A stretch of 64,000 bases of DNA from the NCBI GenBank assembly GCA_963971575.1, contig OZ020623.1, positions 12,774,980 to 12,838,979 on the forward strand, read 5' to 3'. The notes under the pieces were generated by a model. It saw only the letters and a program-made list of their open reading frames with translations, did not search any database and was not told where the DNA came from. Shown here in pieces: positions 33,644 to 44,683 of this stretch; position 1 is the stretch's first letter; each line of letters starts with the position of its first letter. Made by a program: the position numbers and the translations under genes. Origin of the DNA: Liopterus haemorrhoidalis. Lineage: Eukaryota > Arthropoda > Insecta > Coleoptera > Dytiscidae.

Positions 33644-36175
33644 TTGGAAGGTTACATTAAAATTCGCTGTTTTCTTGTGTTTTTTGAGTATTTATTTCAA
33701 TAAAAAATGCGTGAATAAATTAATCAATGTATTTGCCCTCGGAAGCTACGAATTTTTCTCACTTTTCAGGCAGAAGTTGATTTCCGCGACGAATAATGGT
33801 CTGTCTTTTGAGCCAATCCATTCAGCAACCCAATTTTCGACTTCTCCGTAATTATGTGTATCTGCCAAAGCGTGTTGCATCGATCGGAACAGATGGTAAT
33901 CGCTTGACGGCAGGTCCGGAGGATACGGACCTGAAATTGTGGGAGAATCTCCCATTCGAGCTCCTTCAGTGTTTCACGGCTATAGCACGGGGCCGACCAT
34001 TTTTATGAAGAAGAATCACTTTCCGGTGACTTGATGCAATTGATCGTTTTCGCATCAAATTATCATCCAAACACTCTAATTGTTTTGGATAACGTTCGGC
34101 GATGATTGTTTCCTTTGGTTTTAATAGCTCATTATACACGACATCCTCCATATCCCACCAAATATACAGCATTGCTTTGTGACCGTGGATGTTTCAATTT
34201 GGTGTCGACATTGATGGTTGACAAGGATCAACCTATGATCTCTTGCGTTTTAGGTTGTGGAAATAGATCATTTTTTCATCACCGGTCACAGTACTTCACA
34301 AGAAATTCTTCTTTACCAGGTCTACAAGTATGAAATGCGGATTTTTTTTTAAAATAAAACACGTTAAACTCAAAAGAACAGTAAAAGTTTATTTATTCAA
34401 AATATGCTCCATTAGAAGTTATACATTTTTCCCATTTTTCAGGCAATTTGTGAATACCTCGCCAGTAGAACCCTTCCCCTTTCCCCGCAAACCATTTATC
34501 TAGCCATTCTTTCACATTTTCATATGAACAAAAGTGCTGCTCGGCAAGTGCGTGACCCATCGATGCGAACAAGTGGCTATCTGAAGGGGCCAAGTCTGGT
34601 GAGTAAGCGGCATGGGGTAGCACTTCCCACTTGAGTGCCTCCAATGTGTTGCAAACTGCTTTTGCCTTATGTGATGGAGCGTTATTGTGAAGAAAGTTTA
34701 CCTTGTGCTGTCTTCTTTCGTATTCTGGTCGTTTTATGAGCAGAGAATGGTTCAATTCGATCAGTTGTTGTTGGTAGCGTTGGGTATTAACTGTTTCACC
34801 AGGTTTTAACAATTCATAATAGACCACACCCTTTTGGTCCCACCAAGTACAGAGCATTGTCTTTTTGCCAAAGCGATTCGGTCTTGCAGTTGATGTGGAT
34901 GGTGAGCCTGGGTTCACCCATGATTTTTTGCGTTTGGGATTTTAAAACGAATCCATTTTTCATCGCCAGTAATGATACGATGCAAAAAAGACTTTCTTTT
35001 GTATCGTGCAAGCAAATTTCACAAGTGTTTTTGAGTTTTTCCATCTGCCTCTCATTCAATGCATGTGAAACCCATCTGCCGACTTTCTGGATCTTACCAA
35101 TCTCTCGTAGGCGATTGGAAACAGCTTGTTGACTAACGTCTAACTGCTCTGCTAGTAGTTTTTGTGATTGACTATCGTCTTCCTGTAGCAATGTTTCCAA
35201 TTTTGTATCTTCATATTTTTTTTGGAGGTTTTCCATGTTCTTTGTCTGTTAGATCAAAGTCACCACTTTTGAAACGCCGAAACCATCGTTCACACGTATC
35301 TTGCGATGGAGCATATTCACTATAAGCTTCTCGAAGCAGTCAGTATGATTCAGCAGCAGTTTTTTTCAAATGAAAACAAAACAGTAGTACTGTCCGCGAA
35401 TACTCTTTATTTGGCACAAAATTTGACATTTTTAACACAGTAAAACAAAACTATATGATCACTTTTCAAATTATAACCTATACGCATTTGACACTTAATG
35501 ATAACTTAACAAAACGCCATATGTGTTGAAACTTTGAACTATACACTCTGTTTGCGCGGCAAGTTTGAAAAAAAATCCGCATTTCATACTTGTAGACCTG
35601 GTATATCTTGCAAGTAAAGATATCGAGATGTTTAAACGATTAGCACTGATATTTTCGGTCAATTGATGTGGCTGCCTTTTCCCTTCTTTCTGTATCTTTC
35701 CCATGGCTTGTAAACGTCGTGAAATGGTTAATGAATCGACTTCGAACTGTTGAGTCAATTTTTTGAGTGTTTGAGCAGGGTTTTCTTCCAATACAGCTTG
35801 CAGTTGTTCATGTTAACTTTTTCAATTGACCTGGCCGTTGTTTGTTGTAAACGTCACAATCACCACTTTTGAATCGTTGAAACCAATCTCTACATACTCT
35901 TTACGGAGCAGCATATTTGCCATAAGTTTTCACAAGAAATCGATGTGCTTCAGCTACACTTTCAAATCCAAGTAGTGTAGAAGTCTACATCGGAAAACAA
36001 CTTATCGCATTTTAATTCGGTTATAGAAAAGTACTTGAGTAAAGAAAGGATGGCATCTGATGACTGAATTTTAGTAGGTAATGTTCACTCTTCGAAATGG
36101 CATTTGTCACTACCCACAACACACGCCCCTAGAGCCATCTACACGTGAACAGCAGTTTTCAATGCAACCTACTAA
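33644..36175 (-). mobile_element. Outer mariner, split by a second mariner
   Basis: The ends TTGGAAGGTTACATT (33644) and, on the minus strand, TTAGTAGGTTGCATT (36175) are related inverted repeats, each next to TA (33642-33643, 36176-36177). Without the inner element the length is about 1.24 kb, normal for mariner. The minus-strand frame is decayed: RFKSGDCDVYNKQRPGQLKK, LTISRRLQAMGKIQKEGK and ISLLARY up to 35604, resuming below 34313 as KKNFL, TVTGDEKMIYFHNLKRKRS, MLYIWWDMEDVVYNELLKP, YPPDLPSSDYHLFRSMQHAL. The join LLARY|KKNFL across the insertion is seamless. Confidence 0.9.
34316..35601 (-). mobile_element. Mariner family M1, copy A (inserted in another mariner)
   Basis: The inverted repeats CCAGGTCTACAAGTATGAAA (both ends, then TGCGGATTTTTTT) are flanked by TA (34314-34315, 35602-35603). 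1,286 bp. The transposase on the minus strand is broken by two frameshifts (near 35240 and 34943) but otherwise readable from NFVPNKE to ITSNGAYFE. The second catalytic Asp is Asn (FLHNNAPSHK) and the third region reads APSDSHLF. It is clearly younger than the outer mariner. Confidence 0.93.
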
Positions 36176-36687
36176 TATTTGATGTAGTCTTTGTCATTTA
36201 TTCAACTGTTCCCAAGAATTGAAGATGATTCTAAATTCAAATCAGTGGTTGTGTTATTAATTTTGTATAATAATTTTAATATAACAAATTTTAAAACGAC
36301 ATTAATTACAATCAAGTGTTATATTTTAATAAAAGTTCTTTGAAAATTTATAATTTTAATAAAGGGTAATTAGAAAAATTAGTACATGAAACAATTAAAA
36401 TAAGACCAGATGTCTCCACTCAATATTCTGATCTGAGTTCTCTTATCAACATGTGCAACTTTTCTGTAGTTTAAATTTTTAACACTAGAGACGCAGGAGG
36501 ACATCGCACAAGCAAACCTAAATCCTATAATATTGTGGATCATCTATACAATATTTATTAAACGAGTTATTTTTAACTGATTCATCGCCGGATGAAAGCG
36601 ATGATGATGAATTTATCATAGATGATTTATACAGAGGACAGTTTCGCGCCATTATAAAGTGGAGGGGAGTAAGAAAACGAGAAAAAG
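36176..36687. other. NFAT intron 2, short acidic ORF
   Basis: 36560-36660 on the plus strand encodes LTDSSPDESDDDEFIIDDLY followed by RGQFRAIIKWRGVRKRE, an acidic run then basic residues. It resembles an N-terminal piece of a DNA-transposon protein, but no family can be named. Confidence 0.3.
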
Positions 36688-36815
36688 CAGTGGTGGAATT
36701 ACGATGAATAGAATTCTATTCTGTTATTACCAATAAGGCGATTCTATTGGCTGTTGCCAAGTAACCATTGTTTTTTGTCAACTATAGAATAGAATTCTAT
36801 GTTATCCCACCACTG
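36688..36815. mobile_element. 128-bp MITE
   Basis: The ends CAGTGGTGGAAT / ATCCCACCACTG have inner facing AATAGAATTCTAT blocks. No convincing target duplication is present, so the boundaries rest on the inverted repeats alone. Confidence 0.6.
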
Positions 36816-36920
36816 GATTCGATCTTAGTTGTTATGGTTAGTAATCAATCTATCAAAATTCAGCAACCCGTAAATAATTGTTTTTTAGCAATTTTGTATT
36901 TTCGAAATATCGTATACCTA

Positions 36921-38300
36921 CAGTCAGCGCCCGCTTCACGTACACAATGCGTACACAGATTCCCGTACGTTAATCGAACGTACGTTAAGCGGACAGTATA
37001 TTTCCATATAAAGCCATGTAAATACGACTAATTGGTACATACTTTCGGTCCCTATGTTCATACGAATGTACATTTGTTCGTACGAACGTACATTTGTTCG
37101 CACGATAGCACATTTTTTTTTGTATAAATAACCATTATTCATTGATTGTTTTGAAGTTATATTTAGGCAAGATATGCGTATGAAGCTTGAAATACAGTGT
37201 TACAAACTTCTATCTTTCAATTTTCCCTCTTCACTCACACTTACAGAGAAGAATCAGTAAATACGTCGAACGCAGCCGAATATGTACACGTATTTACGAG
37301 TGCTTTTCTGTGTGTGAATACACAGCAGTGTATTCACATGTATTTTAAAAAAAATTGGAACTGAATATGGACACTGAAGATATTAACGATTTGTTAGAAT
37401 CACATGCGGACGAACTCACAACTAATGAGTTATTAGAACTACAAGAGCAAATGAGAACTGAAAAAGAAGACCCAAAAACCGAGAACGAGACAACCGAAAT
37501 ACAACTAAAAACAGTAAGTGAAATATTAGGCAAAGTGGAAGAACTCATTGACACTATCGAGAATTCGGACCCGGATATTGATAGAAGTTTCAGTGTTGAT
37601 AATAATATACGCAATAGCATTGCTTGTTATAAACTTTTATATCAAGACATAAAGAAAACTGCGGTACAATTGACAATGGACAAATTTCTAATTAAAAACA
37701 ACAAATAATAATTTTTTAAGTACTTATTTTTTTTTCTAAACATGTTTATTTTATATAATGTATGGTTTATTTTAAATTTTTTAACATGTTTTTATATGCT
37801 AGTACTAAGTGTTTACTGTTCTATTCGGATTTACGAAAATATTAGGGACATTAAATTAATAAACTTCAATATCTTGCAAATGATCATACATGAAAAAAAA
37901 ATGTAAGAATCTTTTTTTATAGAAAATTTTAAAATCCGCAAGTTTTATTCAAAAAAATTTTACGTTAAGTTTACTCTTTCAAAATTAAATGCGGTCCCGT
38001 CATTTAATAATCGGACATTTTTCGTGATCCGATTATACATTATACATTGTGTGCTATTTCTTTTCCCTTTTTTTTAACCATGAAGTTGCCATATTAAATA
38101 CGAAAACGAAGTTTTCGTGTGACGCGATGTACGTTCGCGCGGACAATGTGTACGTTCGTACAAAAGCGACATTTTCATGTTACGCGATGTACGTTCGTAC
38201 GAACAACGTGTACGTTCGTACGAACATAGGATCCGTAATTAATTATGTACGTATCATCGAACGTACGTTAAGCGGATGTACGTTAAACGAGCGCTGACTG
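36921..38300 (+). mobile_element. Tigger/pogo-like element, copy 3
   Basis: The ends CAGTCAGCGCCCGC / GAGCGCTGACTG are flanked by TA (36919-36920, 38301-38302). 1,380 bp; collinear with copy 1 and better preserved. Its right end lies 64 bp from the exon 2 boundary, on the donor side. It keeps one intact frame (37367-37708). Confidence 0.88.
37367..37708 (+). CDS. Tigger transposase C-terminal fragment, intact frame
   Basis: From ATG 37367 the 113-codon frame reads MDTEDINDLLESHADELTTN, ELLELQEQMRTEKEDPK, TVSEILGKVEELIDTIENSD, PDIDRSFSVDNNIRNSIACY and ends MDKFLIKNNK. It matches the C-terminal tail of Tigger/jerky transposases (acidic LLxxHxxELTxxELxEL, then DPxxxR...ACYxxxYxxxK...LDxF). The catalytic DDE domain and DNA-binding domains are absent. 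The open frame here, against two 5-bp deletions in copy 1, may be chance retention. Confidence 0.65.
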   Translation: MDTEDINDLLESHADELTTNELLELQEQMRTEKEDPKTENETTEIQLKTVSEILGKVEELIDTIENSDPDIDRSFSVDNNIRNSIACYKLLYQDIKKTAVQLTMDKFLIKNNK

Positions 38301-38302
38301 TA

Positions 38303-38364
38303 CTTGGTAGGGAAATCGGGTATTTACGGTACATAATTTTAGTTTTAAATAATAGTTTACTTAC
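38303..38364. other. Intron 2 donor-proximal segment
   Basis: Holds the exon 2 splice donor (minus-strand GTAAGTAA, plus-strand 38357-38364) and about 55 bp between it and the Tigger-like element. Confidence 0.6.
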
Positions 38365-38529
38365 GAGTTATCTTTGCAGGTCTTGAGTGTTTCTGGGAAG
38401 CAGTAATTGTCATTGGTTTCATCTTGTTCGAGTTTCAGTTCAAGTTTTCTTCTTTTAATGTCAGGGACTTCATCCATCCAGTGTCTATCGCTATAGTGCA
38501 ATGCTCGCATATCCATAGCATGATCGAAT
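38365..38529 (-). CDS. NFAT: NFAT exon 2 (basic stretch, probable NLS)
   Basis: The donor AACTC|GTAAGT is at 38365. The acceptor is taken as TTCACCTCAG above 38529 because it joins exon 1 as DSGLG-FDHAMDM; an alternative CAG 12 bp upstream would add VHLR in frame. The 54 codons read FDHAMDMRALHYSDRHWMDE, VPDIKRRKLELKLEQDETND and NYCFPETLKTCKDN. KRRK (residues 83-86) is a candidate nuclear localisation signal; human NFAT5 also has its NLS upstream of the RHD. Exon phases fit on both sides. Confidence 0.85.
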
Positions 38530-38754
38530 CTGAGGTGAACACTGTTTTTGTCAATAAATAAATTACCATCTAAGGTAGCTAAATTTATACAACCCTGCTA
38601 TCACCTTGGGGACATTTTTAAAATATGAAAAAGCTCACTGTTAAATAACCAAAACCGATAAAAGCCAAAATCATTCACAAACAATTGAATCATTTATTTC
38701 AAAAACCACATATCGACTAAGATCGACAAGAATGAATTTATGCAATGCACTCTA
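38530..38754. other. NFAT intron 1, unassigned
   Basis: Acceptor-proximal intron; nothing recognised. Confidence 0.4.
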
Positions 38755-40860
38755 GTGCCCAAATAATAAGGAAATGTGAAATAATAGGGAAACATTTAAA
38801 ATGATGTATTTCAAATAATTTAAATGTATTTGAAATACTAGGATATATTTTAAACACTACGAATATTGATATAATAAGGAAATATTTGAAATATGTACTA
38901 GGGAAATACAGTCTGTTCCAAACGGTTAAGCGGAACTAAATGGGAATTTAGTTCTTTTAGGTTGTCACGAGAAGGGACCTTGCTTGGGTTATTTCATTTT
39001 TCATGTTGAGATGTCAAAATTTAAAATTCCAACAATGAAACCATGGAAACGAATGACACATGTCAAAATTAAATATTTTTTTTAGATATTTTAATGACAA
39101 AAAAATAAATAAATGGGAAATTTGTATTAAGAATGACACAAAAAATCAAAATATAAAGAAAATGACATTTTAAAATGATATTAACCTTAACCAAAAATGT
39201 TTATTGTAAGTATGATTTACAAAGCTTAAACAAAACGGCCGAAAGGCACGATTTAAACGATGAAAGTAACTAGATTGCAAAATCTAGTTCCGCTTAACCG
39301 TTTGGAACAGACTGTATTTGAAATAATGGAGAATTATTTGAAATGATATATTTAAAATGAAAGGAAATATTTAAAATGATGTATTTCAAGTAATTTAAAT
39401 GTATTTGAAATACTAGGATATATTTGAAATACTACGAAATATTTGATATATTAAAAATTGGCCAAAATTGAGTTTATGCTATACTTATTGCTATACTCTT
39501 GTGCCCAAATAATAAGGAAATATTTTAAATTATGTATTTCAAATAATTAATATGTATTTGAAATATTAGGAAATATTTGAAATACTACGAAATATTTGAT
39601 ATAATACGGAAATATTTGAAATATTGGGCAATATTTGAAATATGAACTAGGGAAATATTTGAAATAATAGAGAAATATTTAAAATTATGTATTTCAAATA
39701 ATTTAATTGTATTTGAAATACTAGGAAATATTTTAAATACTGGGCAATATTTGAAATATGTGCTAGGGAAATATTTGAAATAATAGAGAAATATTTAAAA
39801 TTATGTATTTTAAATAATTTAAGTGTATTTGAAATACTAGGAAATATTTGAAATACTGGGCAATATTTGAAATATGTGCTAGGGAAATATTTGAAATAAT
39901 AGAGAAATATTTAAAATTATGTATTTTAAATAATTTAAGTGTATTTGAAATACTAGGAAATATTTGAAATACTGGGCAATATTTGAAATATGTGCTAGGG
40001 AAATATTTGAAATAATAGAGAAATATTTAAAATTATGTATTTTAAATAATTTAAGTGTATTTGAAATACTAGGAAATATTTGAAATACTGGGCAATATTT
40101 GAAATATGTGCTAGGGAAATATTTGAAATAATAGAGAAATATTTAAAATTATGTATTTTAAATAATTTAAGTGTATTTGAAATACTAGGAAATATTTGAA
40201 ATACTGGGCAATATTTGAAATATGTGCTAGGGAAATATTTGAAATAATAGAGAAATATTTAAAATTATGTATTTTAAATAATTCAAGTGTATTTGAAATA
40301 CTAGGAAATATTTGAAATAATAGAGGAATTCTTAAAATTATGTATTTCAAATAATGTAAGTGTATTTGAAATACAAGAAAATATTTGAAATACTACGAAA
40401 TATTTGATATAATAAGGATATATTTGAAATACTGGGCAATATTTGAAATATGTACTAGGGAAATATATGAAATAATAGAGAAATTCTTAACATTATGTAT
40501 TTAAAATAATTTAAGTGTATTTGAAATACTAGGAAATATTTGAAATACTAGAAAATATTTGAAATACTACGAAATATTTTATATAATAAGGATATATTTG
40601 AAATACTGCGCAATATTTGAAATATGTACTAGGGAAATATTTGAAATAATAGAGAAATATTTAAAATTATGTATTTCAAATAATTTAAGTGTATTTGAAA
40701 TACTACGAAATATTTGATATAATAAGGATATATTTGAAATATGTACTAAGGAAATATTTGAAATAATAAAGAAATATTTAAAACACTAGGAAATATTTGA
40801 AAAACTAAGAAAATATTTGAAACACTAGAAAATATTTTAAATACTTTTTAAGTATTTTTT
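38755..40860. repeat. AT-rich satellite: AAATATTTGAAATACT units, 116-bp higher-order period
   Basis: The basic motif AAATATTTGAAATACTAGG and variants repeat throughout. Between about 39761 and 40341 the phrase GTGCTAGGGAAATATTTGAA recurs at intervals of exactly 116 bp (39761, 39877, 39993, 40109, 40225), and the five units are almost identical, indicating recent amplification. The flanks are more diverged. A MITE interrupts it at 38909-39314. Confidence 0.92.
38909..39314 (+). repeat. Complete 406-bp MITE (reference copy) inside the satellite
   Basis: The ends CAGTCTGTTCCAAACGGTTA / TAACCGTTTGGAACAGACTG are about 30 bp of near-perfect inverted repeat continuing AGCGGAACTA, flanked by TA (38907-38908, 39315-39316). 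No coding. The TA duplication and CAGT terminus suggest mobilisation by a Tc1/mariner/pogo-type transposase. This is the best preserved of at least five long-form copies. Confidence 0.9.
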
Positions 40861-41626
40861 AAGTTTTGGGATTATTTCGAATTGTGCAAGATGAAAATGT
40901 CAAAAGTCCGCTTACGGACGCATCTTTTAAAAATTCAATTTCATATTTTCAATAATATTTATAACGATAAAAAAATTGTGCATCGCCCCCCCCCCCAAAG
41001 CTAGCGCCACAATTGATTCGGATTAAAGAAAGAAGCATACTGCAGAATTTCGCTGAAAACTTTGTAAAAGTACTTGACAAAAATTCAACAAAACCAAGGT
41101 CATTCAAAAATTGCACTTACTTTAATGTTTTAAATATCCAATAAATATTCATCTCAAAGCACACATTGTACAATTCAGTAAAATTTTACACAATTTTCAA
41201 CACCATCACAATTTACTACAATGAGCTTTTCATAAACATTTAACAAAGTTATTATCTACCAATATAAAGGTAATAACAGAGTCCAAATATTATTAAAGAG
41301 TAAGCTGACACTACTTTAAAAAACTTGCATCTTGTTACAACAAATTTTGCACGTATTATAAGATTTTACACAAATAACTTACAAGATATGTCAAAAGATA
41401 AGTGAGGGTAAACAGTTTTATATAATTTAAATTGTTGTTTATATGTTACGAAAAACAGTTTTTATTTTAGCAAAACGAAGAATCCACCAGACTTTAGAAT
41501 ATGACTCATTAATGATACATAAAAAAATATAAAATTTTAAAATGGACTTCTGGCAAAGGTCAGTAAATGTCTCGTGAATGGTCTGGAAAAAGAACGTAAC
41601 GATTTTGGAGAGTAATGCCGGGTTTA
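40861..41626. other. Intron 1, unassigned
   Basis: A poly-C run at about 40986-40998; otherwise AT-rich with nothing recognised. Confidence 0.4.
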
Positions 41627-42900
41627 CCAGGTCTACAAGTATGAAATGCGGATTTTTTTCAAACTTGCCGCGCAAACAGAGTGTATAGTTCAAAGTTTCA
41701 ACACATATGGCGTTTTGTTAAGTTATCATTAAGTGTCATATGCGTATAGGTTATAATTTGAAAAGTGATCATATAGTTTTGTTTTACTGTGTTAAAAATG
41801 TCAAATTTTGTGCCAAATAAAGAGCATTCGCGGACAGTACTACTGTTTTGTTTTCATTTGAAAAAAACTGCTGCTGAATCATACCGACTGCTTCGAGAAG
41901 CTTATGGTGAATATGCTCCATCGCAAGATATGTGTGAACGATGGTTTCGGCGTTTCAAAAGTGGAGACTTTGATCTTACAGACAAAGAACATGGAAAACT
42001 TCCAAAAAAATATGAAGATACAAAATTGGAAACAATGCTACAGGAAGACGATAGTCAATCACAAAAACAACTAGCAGAGCAGTTAGGCGTTAGTCAACAA
42101 GCTGTTTCCAATGACCTACGAGAGATGGGTAAGATCCAGAAAGTCGGCAGATGGGTTCCACATGCATTGAATGAGAGGCAGATGGAAAAACGCAAAAACA
42201 CTTGTAAAATTTTGCTTGCACGATACAAAAGAAAGTCTTTTTTACATCGTATCATTACTGGCGATGAAAAATTGATTTATTTTGAAAATCCCAAACGCAA
42301 AAAATCATGGGTGAACCCAGGCTCACCATCCACATCAACTGCAAGACCGAATCGCTTTGGCAAAAAGACAATGCTCTGTACTTGGTGGGACCAAAAGGGT
42401 GTGGTCTATTATGAATTGTTAAAACCTGGTGAAACAGTTAATACCCAACGCTACCAACAACAACTGATCGAATTGAACCATTCGCTGCTCATAAAACGAC
42501 CAGAATATGAAAGAAGACAGCACAAGGTAAACTTTCTTCACAATAACGCTCCATCACATAAGGCAAAAGCAGTTTGCAACACATTAGAGGCACTCAAGTG
42601 GGAAGTGCTACCCCATGCCGCTTACTCACCAGACTTGGCCCCTTCAGATAACCACTTGTTCGCATCGATGGGTCACGCACTTGCCGAGCAGCACTTTTGT
42701 TCATATGAAAATGTGAAAGAATGGCTTGCGGGGAAAGGGGAAGAGTTCTACTGGCGAGGTATTCACAAATTGCGTGAAAGATGGGAAAAATATATAACTT
42801 CTAATGGAGCATACTTTGAATAAATAAACTTTTACTGTTCTTTTGAGTTTAACGTGTTTTATTTTAAAAAAAAATCCGCATTTCATACTTGTAGACCTGG
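41627..42900 (+). mobile_element. Mariner family M1, copy B (full-length, open frame)
   Basis: The inverted repeats CCAGGTCTACAAGTATGAAA at both ends are flanked by TA (41625-41626, 42901-42902). 1,274 bp, the only M1 copy here with an uninterrupted transposase frame. Confidence 0.95.
41798..42823 (+). CDS. Mariner transposase, full length but with a substituted catalytic Asp
   Basis: 341 residues from ATG 41798 (MSNFVPNKEHSRTVLLFCFH), normal mariner length. N-terminal HTH (AAESYRLLREAYGEYAPSQ, CERWFRRFKSGD), second HTH (SQKQLAEQLGVSQQAVSNDL), linker (HALNERQMEKRKNTC), then the DDE domain: ITGDEKLIYF (first Asp present; the usual Trp is Leu), WWDQKGVVYYELLKPGE, FLHNNAPSHK (second Asp replaced by Asn), YSPDLAPSDNHLF (third Asp present, DD34D spacing). 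A 12-bp in-frame deletion removes DEWF from the C-terminal helix. The second metal-binding Asp is essential in characterised mariners, so this protein is predicted to bind but not cut. Confidence 0.93.
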   Translation: MSNFVPNKEHSRTVLLFCFHLKKTAAESYRLLREAYGEYAPSQDMCERWFRRFKSGDFDLTDKEHGKLPKKYEDTKLETMLQEDDSQSQKQLAEQLGVSQQAVSNDLREMGKIQKVGRWVPHALNERQMEKRKNTCKILLARYKRKSFLHRIITGDEKLIYFENPKRKKSWVNPGSPSTSTARPNRFGKKTMLCTWWDQKGVVYYELLKPGETVNTQRYQQQLIELNHSLLIKRPEYERRQHKVNFLHNNAPSHKAKAVCNTLEALKWEVLPHAAYSPDLAPSDNHLFASMGHALAEQHFCSYENVKEWLAGKGEEFYWRGIHKLRERWEKYITSNGAYFE

Positions 42901-42902
42901 TA

Positions 42903-43210
42903 CATTGGTAGAGTAAAAGAGCTAGTAACTAGCGCAAGTACTACGCGCTTTACTCTACTATCTTATTTTCGGGATAGTAGGTATTCGTACACAATTGGCA
43001 TACTATCTTATTTTCTGGATAATAAGTGTCAAAACACATTTGACATCTTCACTGTGATTTTGTTGTGCAATTATCTTTTTGCAAAAAATAATTTATGAAT
43101 GTGAATATACGTCGCCGGCGTGATGCAAAATTTCCTTAGGTTTTTATTTATAATTTATTCAGTAGAACTGTCTTGAAATAAATATCTATTATGAAAATAA
43201 TCAATAAATA
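42903..43210. other. Intron 1, unassigned
   Basis: ACTATCTTATTTTC(G/T)GGATA occurs twice about 55 bp apart (42958, 43003). Otherwise nothing. Confidence 0.35.
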
Positions 43211-43212
43211 TA

Positions 43213-43882
43213 CAGACGATTCCGCTTAATTGGACCACCGCTTAATTGGGGCAGCCGCTTATTTGGGCCAAATCTCCAAAAACAGAAACCAAACCAAGGA
43301 ACCAACAGTAAATTTACATGTTTAATTGGGACAACATTCCGCTTAATTGGGACAGTAAATTTAAGATCACAGTACATATTATGTTACACATATTCTCAAG
43401 AAAAAATATGTACAAATAATTTAATATGATGCACTTCATATTGTTTTGATTCACAAGATGAAAAAATATATTTAAAAAACTAGCAAATATCAATATAATT
43501 ACACTAGTATCGCGCGTTGTGAACTTTATTCTCAACACATTCATTCACGTATGACCAACCGCACTGAATACCTGTGCTGATTTTGTAGAAGTGAAATGTT
43601 ACAAAAACAAAAGACAAACTACACTTGACGCATTTTTGCATTGAATTAAATTGTGTACCTATTTATTATTTTATTTTGGAATTTATTATTATTTTTTCTT
43701 AAAAGTTCATATTTTTTGGTTATATGTAATTTATAGTTTTGTCCAAGAGTTTATAAAATAAAATTATTGAAAGAAAAATATGCATTGTTTAATTTTATGT
43801 GAAATTCGCTTAATTGAGGCAGCCGCTTAATTGGGCCAAAATGCCAAAGTCCCAATATGTCCTAATTAAGCGGAATCGACTG
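43213..43882. mobile_element. 670-bp pogo/Tigger-type MITE
   Basis: The ends CAGACGATTCCGCTTAATTG / TAATTAAGCGGAATCGACTG are flanked by TA (43211-43212, 43883-43884). Subterminal repeats of CCGCTTAATTGGG and GGGCCAAA occur on both sides, as in Tigger-derived MITEs. No coding sequence. Confidence 0.85.
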
Positions 43883-43884
43883 TA

Positions 43885-44681
43885 TTTAAAAACGTGCAAC
43901 ATCTATATTAATTCTGTATGTTAGTTGAACTAAGCATACGTATGACGTATTCCCTCTCACGCTTTGATTGGTCAGAAGTTATGAGAAAACCTTTACTTTA
44001 ATAATCTTGACCCATCCCCACTACTCAGGATTCGGTGAACAATCGCTCGAAACTCGCCAAATGCTGAATGTTTAGCGCCACCTTTGCACACACCTGCAAA
44101 TACAGCGTCAGCATCTCTTCTAACAACTGCAATCATTCACAAACGCCTTATAAATTGCTTATGGAACTCGTTAGACTGCAGTTAGAGTCCAAGCGTGTTC
44201 GCGCACTTCGCTCGTATTCCATTTTTCATTCACAAATTCACAAAAACAAATTAAAATTGCATGGAGAACGCGTAGGTAGCGCGTAAAATACAAACCCGTT
44301 TGAACTTTTAGCGATAACCAGCTATTCACGCGACTAATAAACATCTACTGTATCCACCCATGTTTACTTCTGAATGATTGAATCAGTCGATTGAGTACGC
44401 GCGATTTATAGTTCGGGCGAACACGGTTGTACTGTAATCGTAGCCTTACGGGTTGCACAGAAGGTATGATGTCGCATGTAGTTGCTGAGATTGACATGCA
44501 ACTAAATATAAACGGGCAAGGCACGGAAGACCAACCAGTCTTCACGACCAATAGTAATCAAATAAATGTTTTCAGATTGCGGACGATTACTGCGGAGACC
44601 ATACGTTTGTGAAATTGTGACAGGGAAAATTTGTGATAAGAGTTGCAAACTGAGAGAATGGTTAAGCCTGTCAAGCGAAGA
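43885..44681. other. Intron 1, GC-richer unassigned stretch
   Basis: Less AT-rich than its surroundings (for example GTGTTCGCGCACTTCGCTCG near 44188). Short ORFs without recognisable content. Could be an eroded element; no boundaries found. Confidence 0.3.
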
Positions 44682-44683
44682 TA

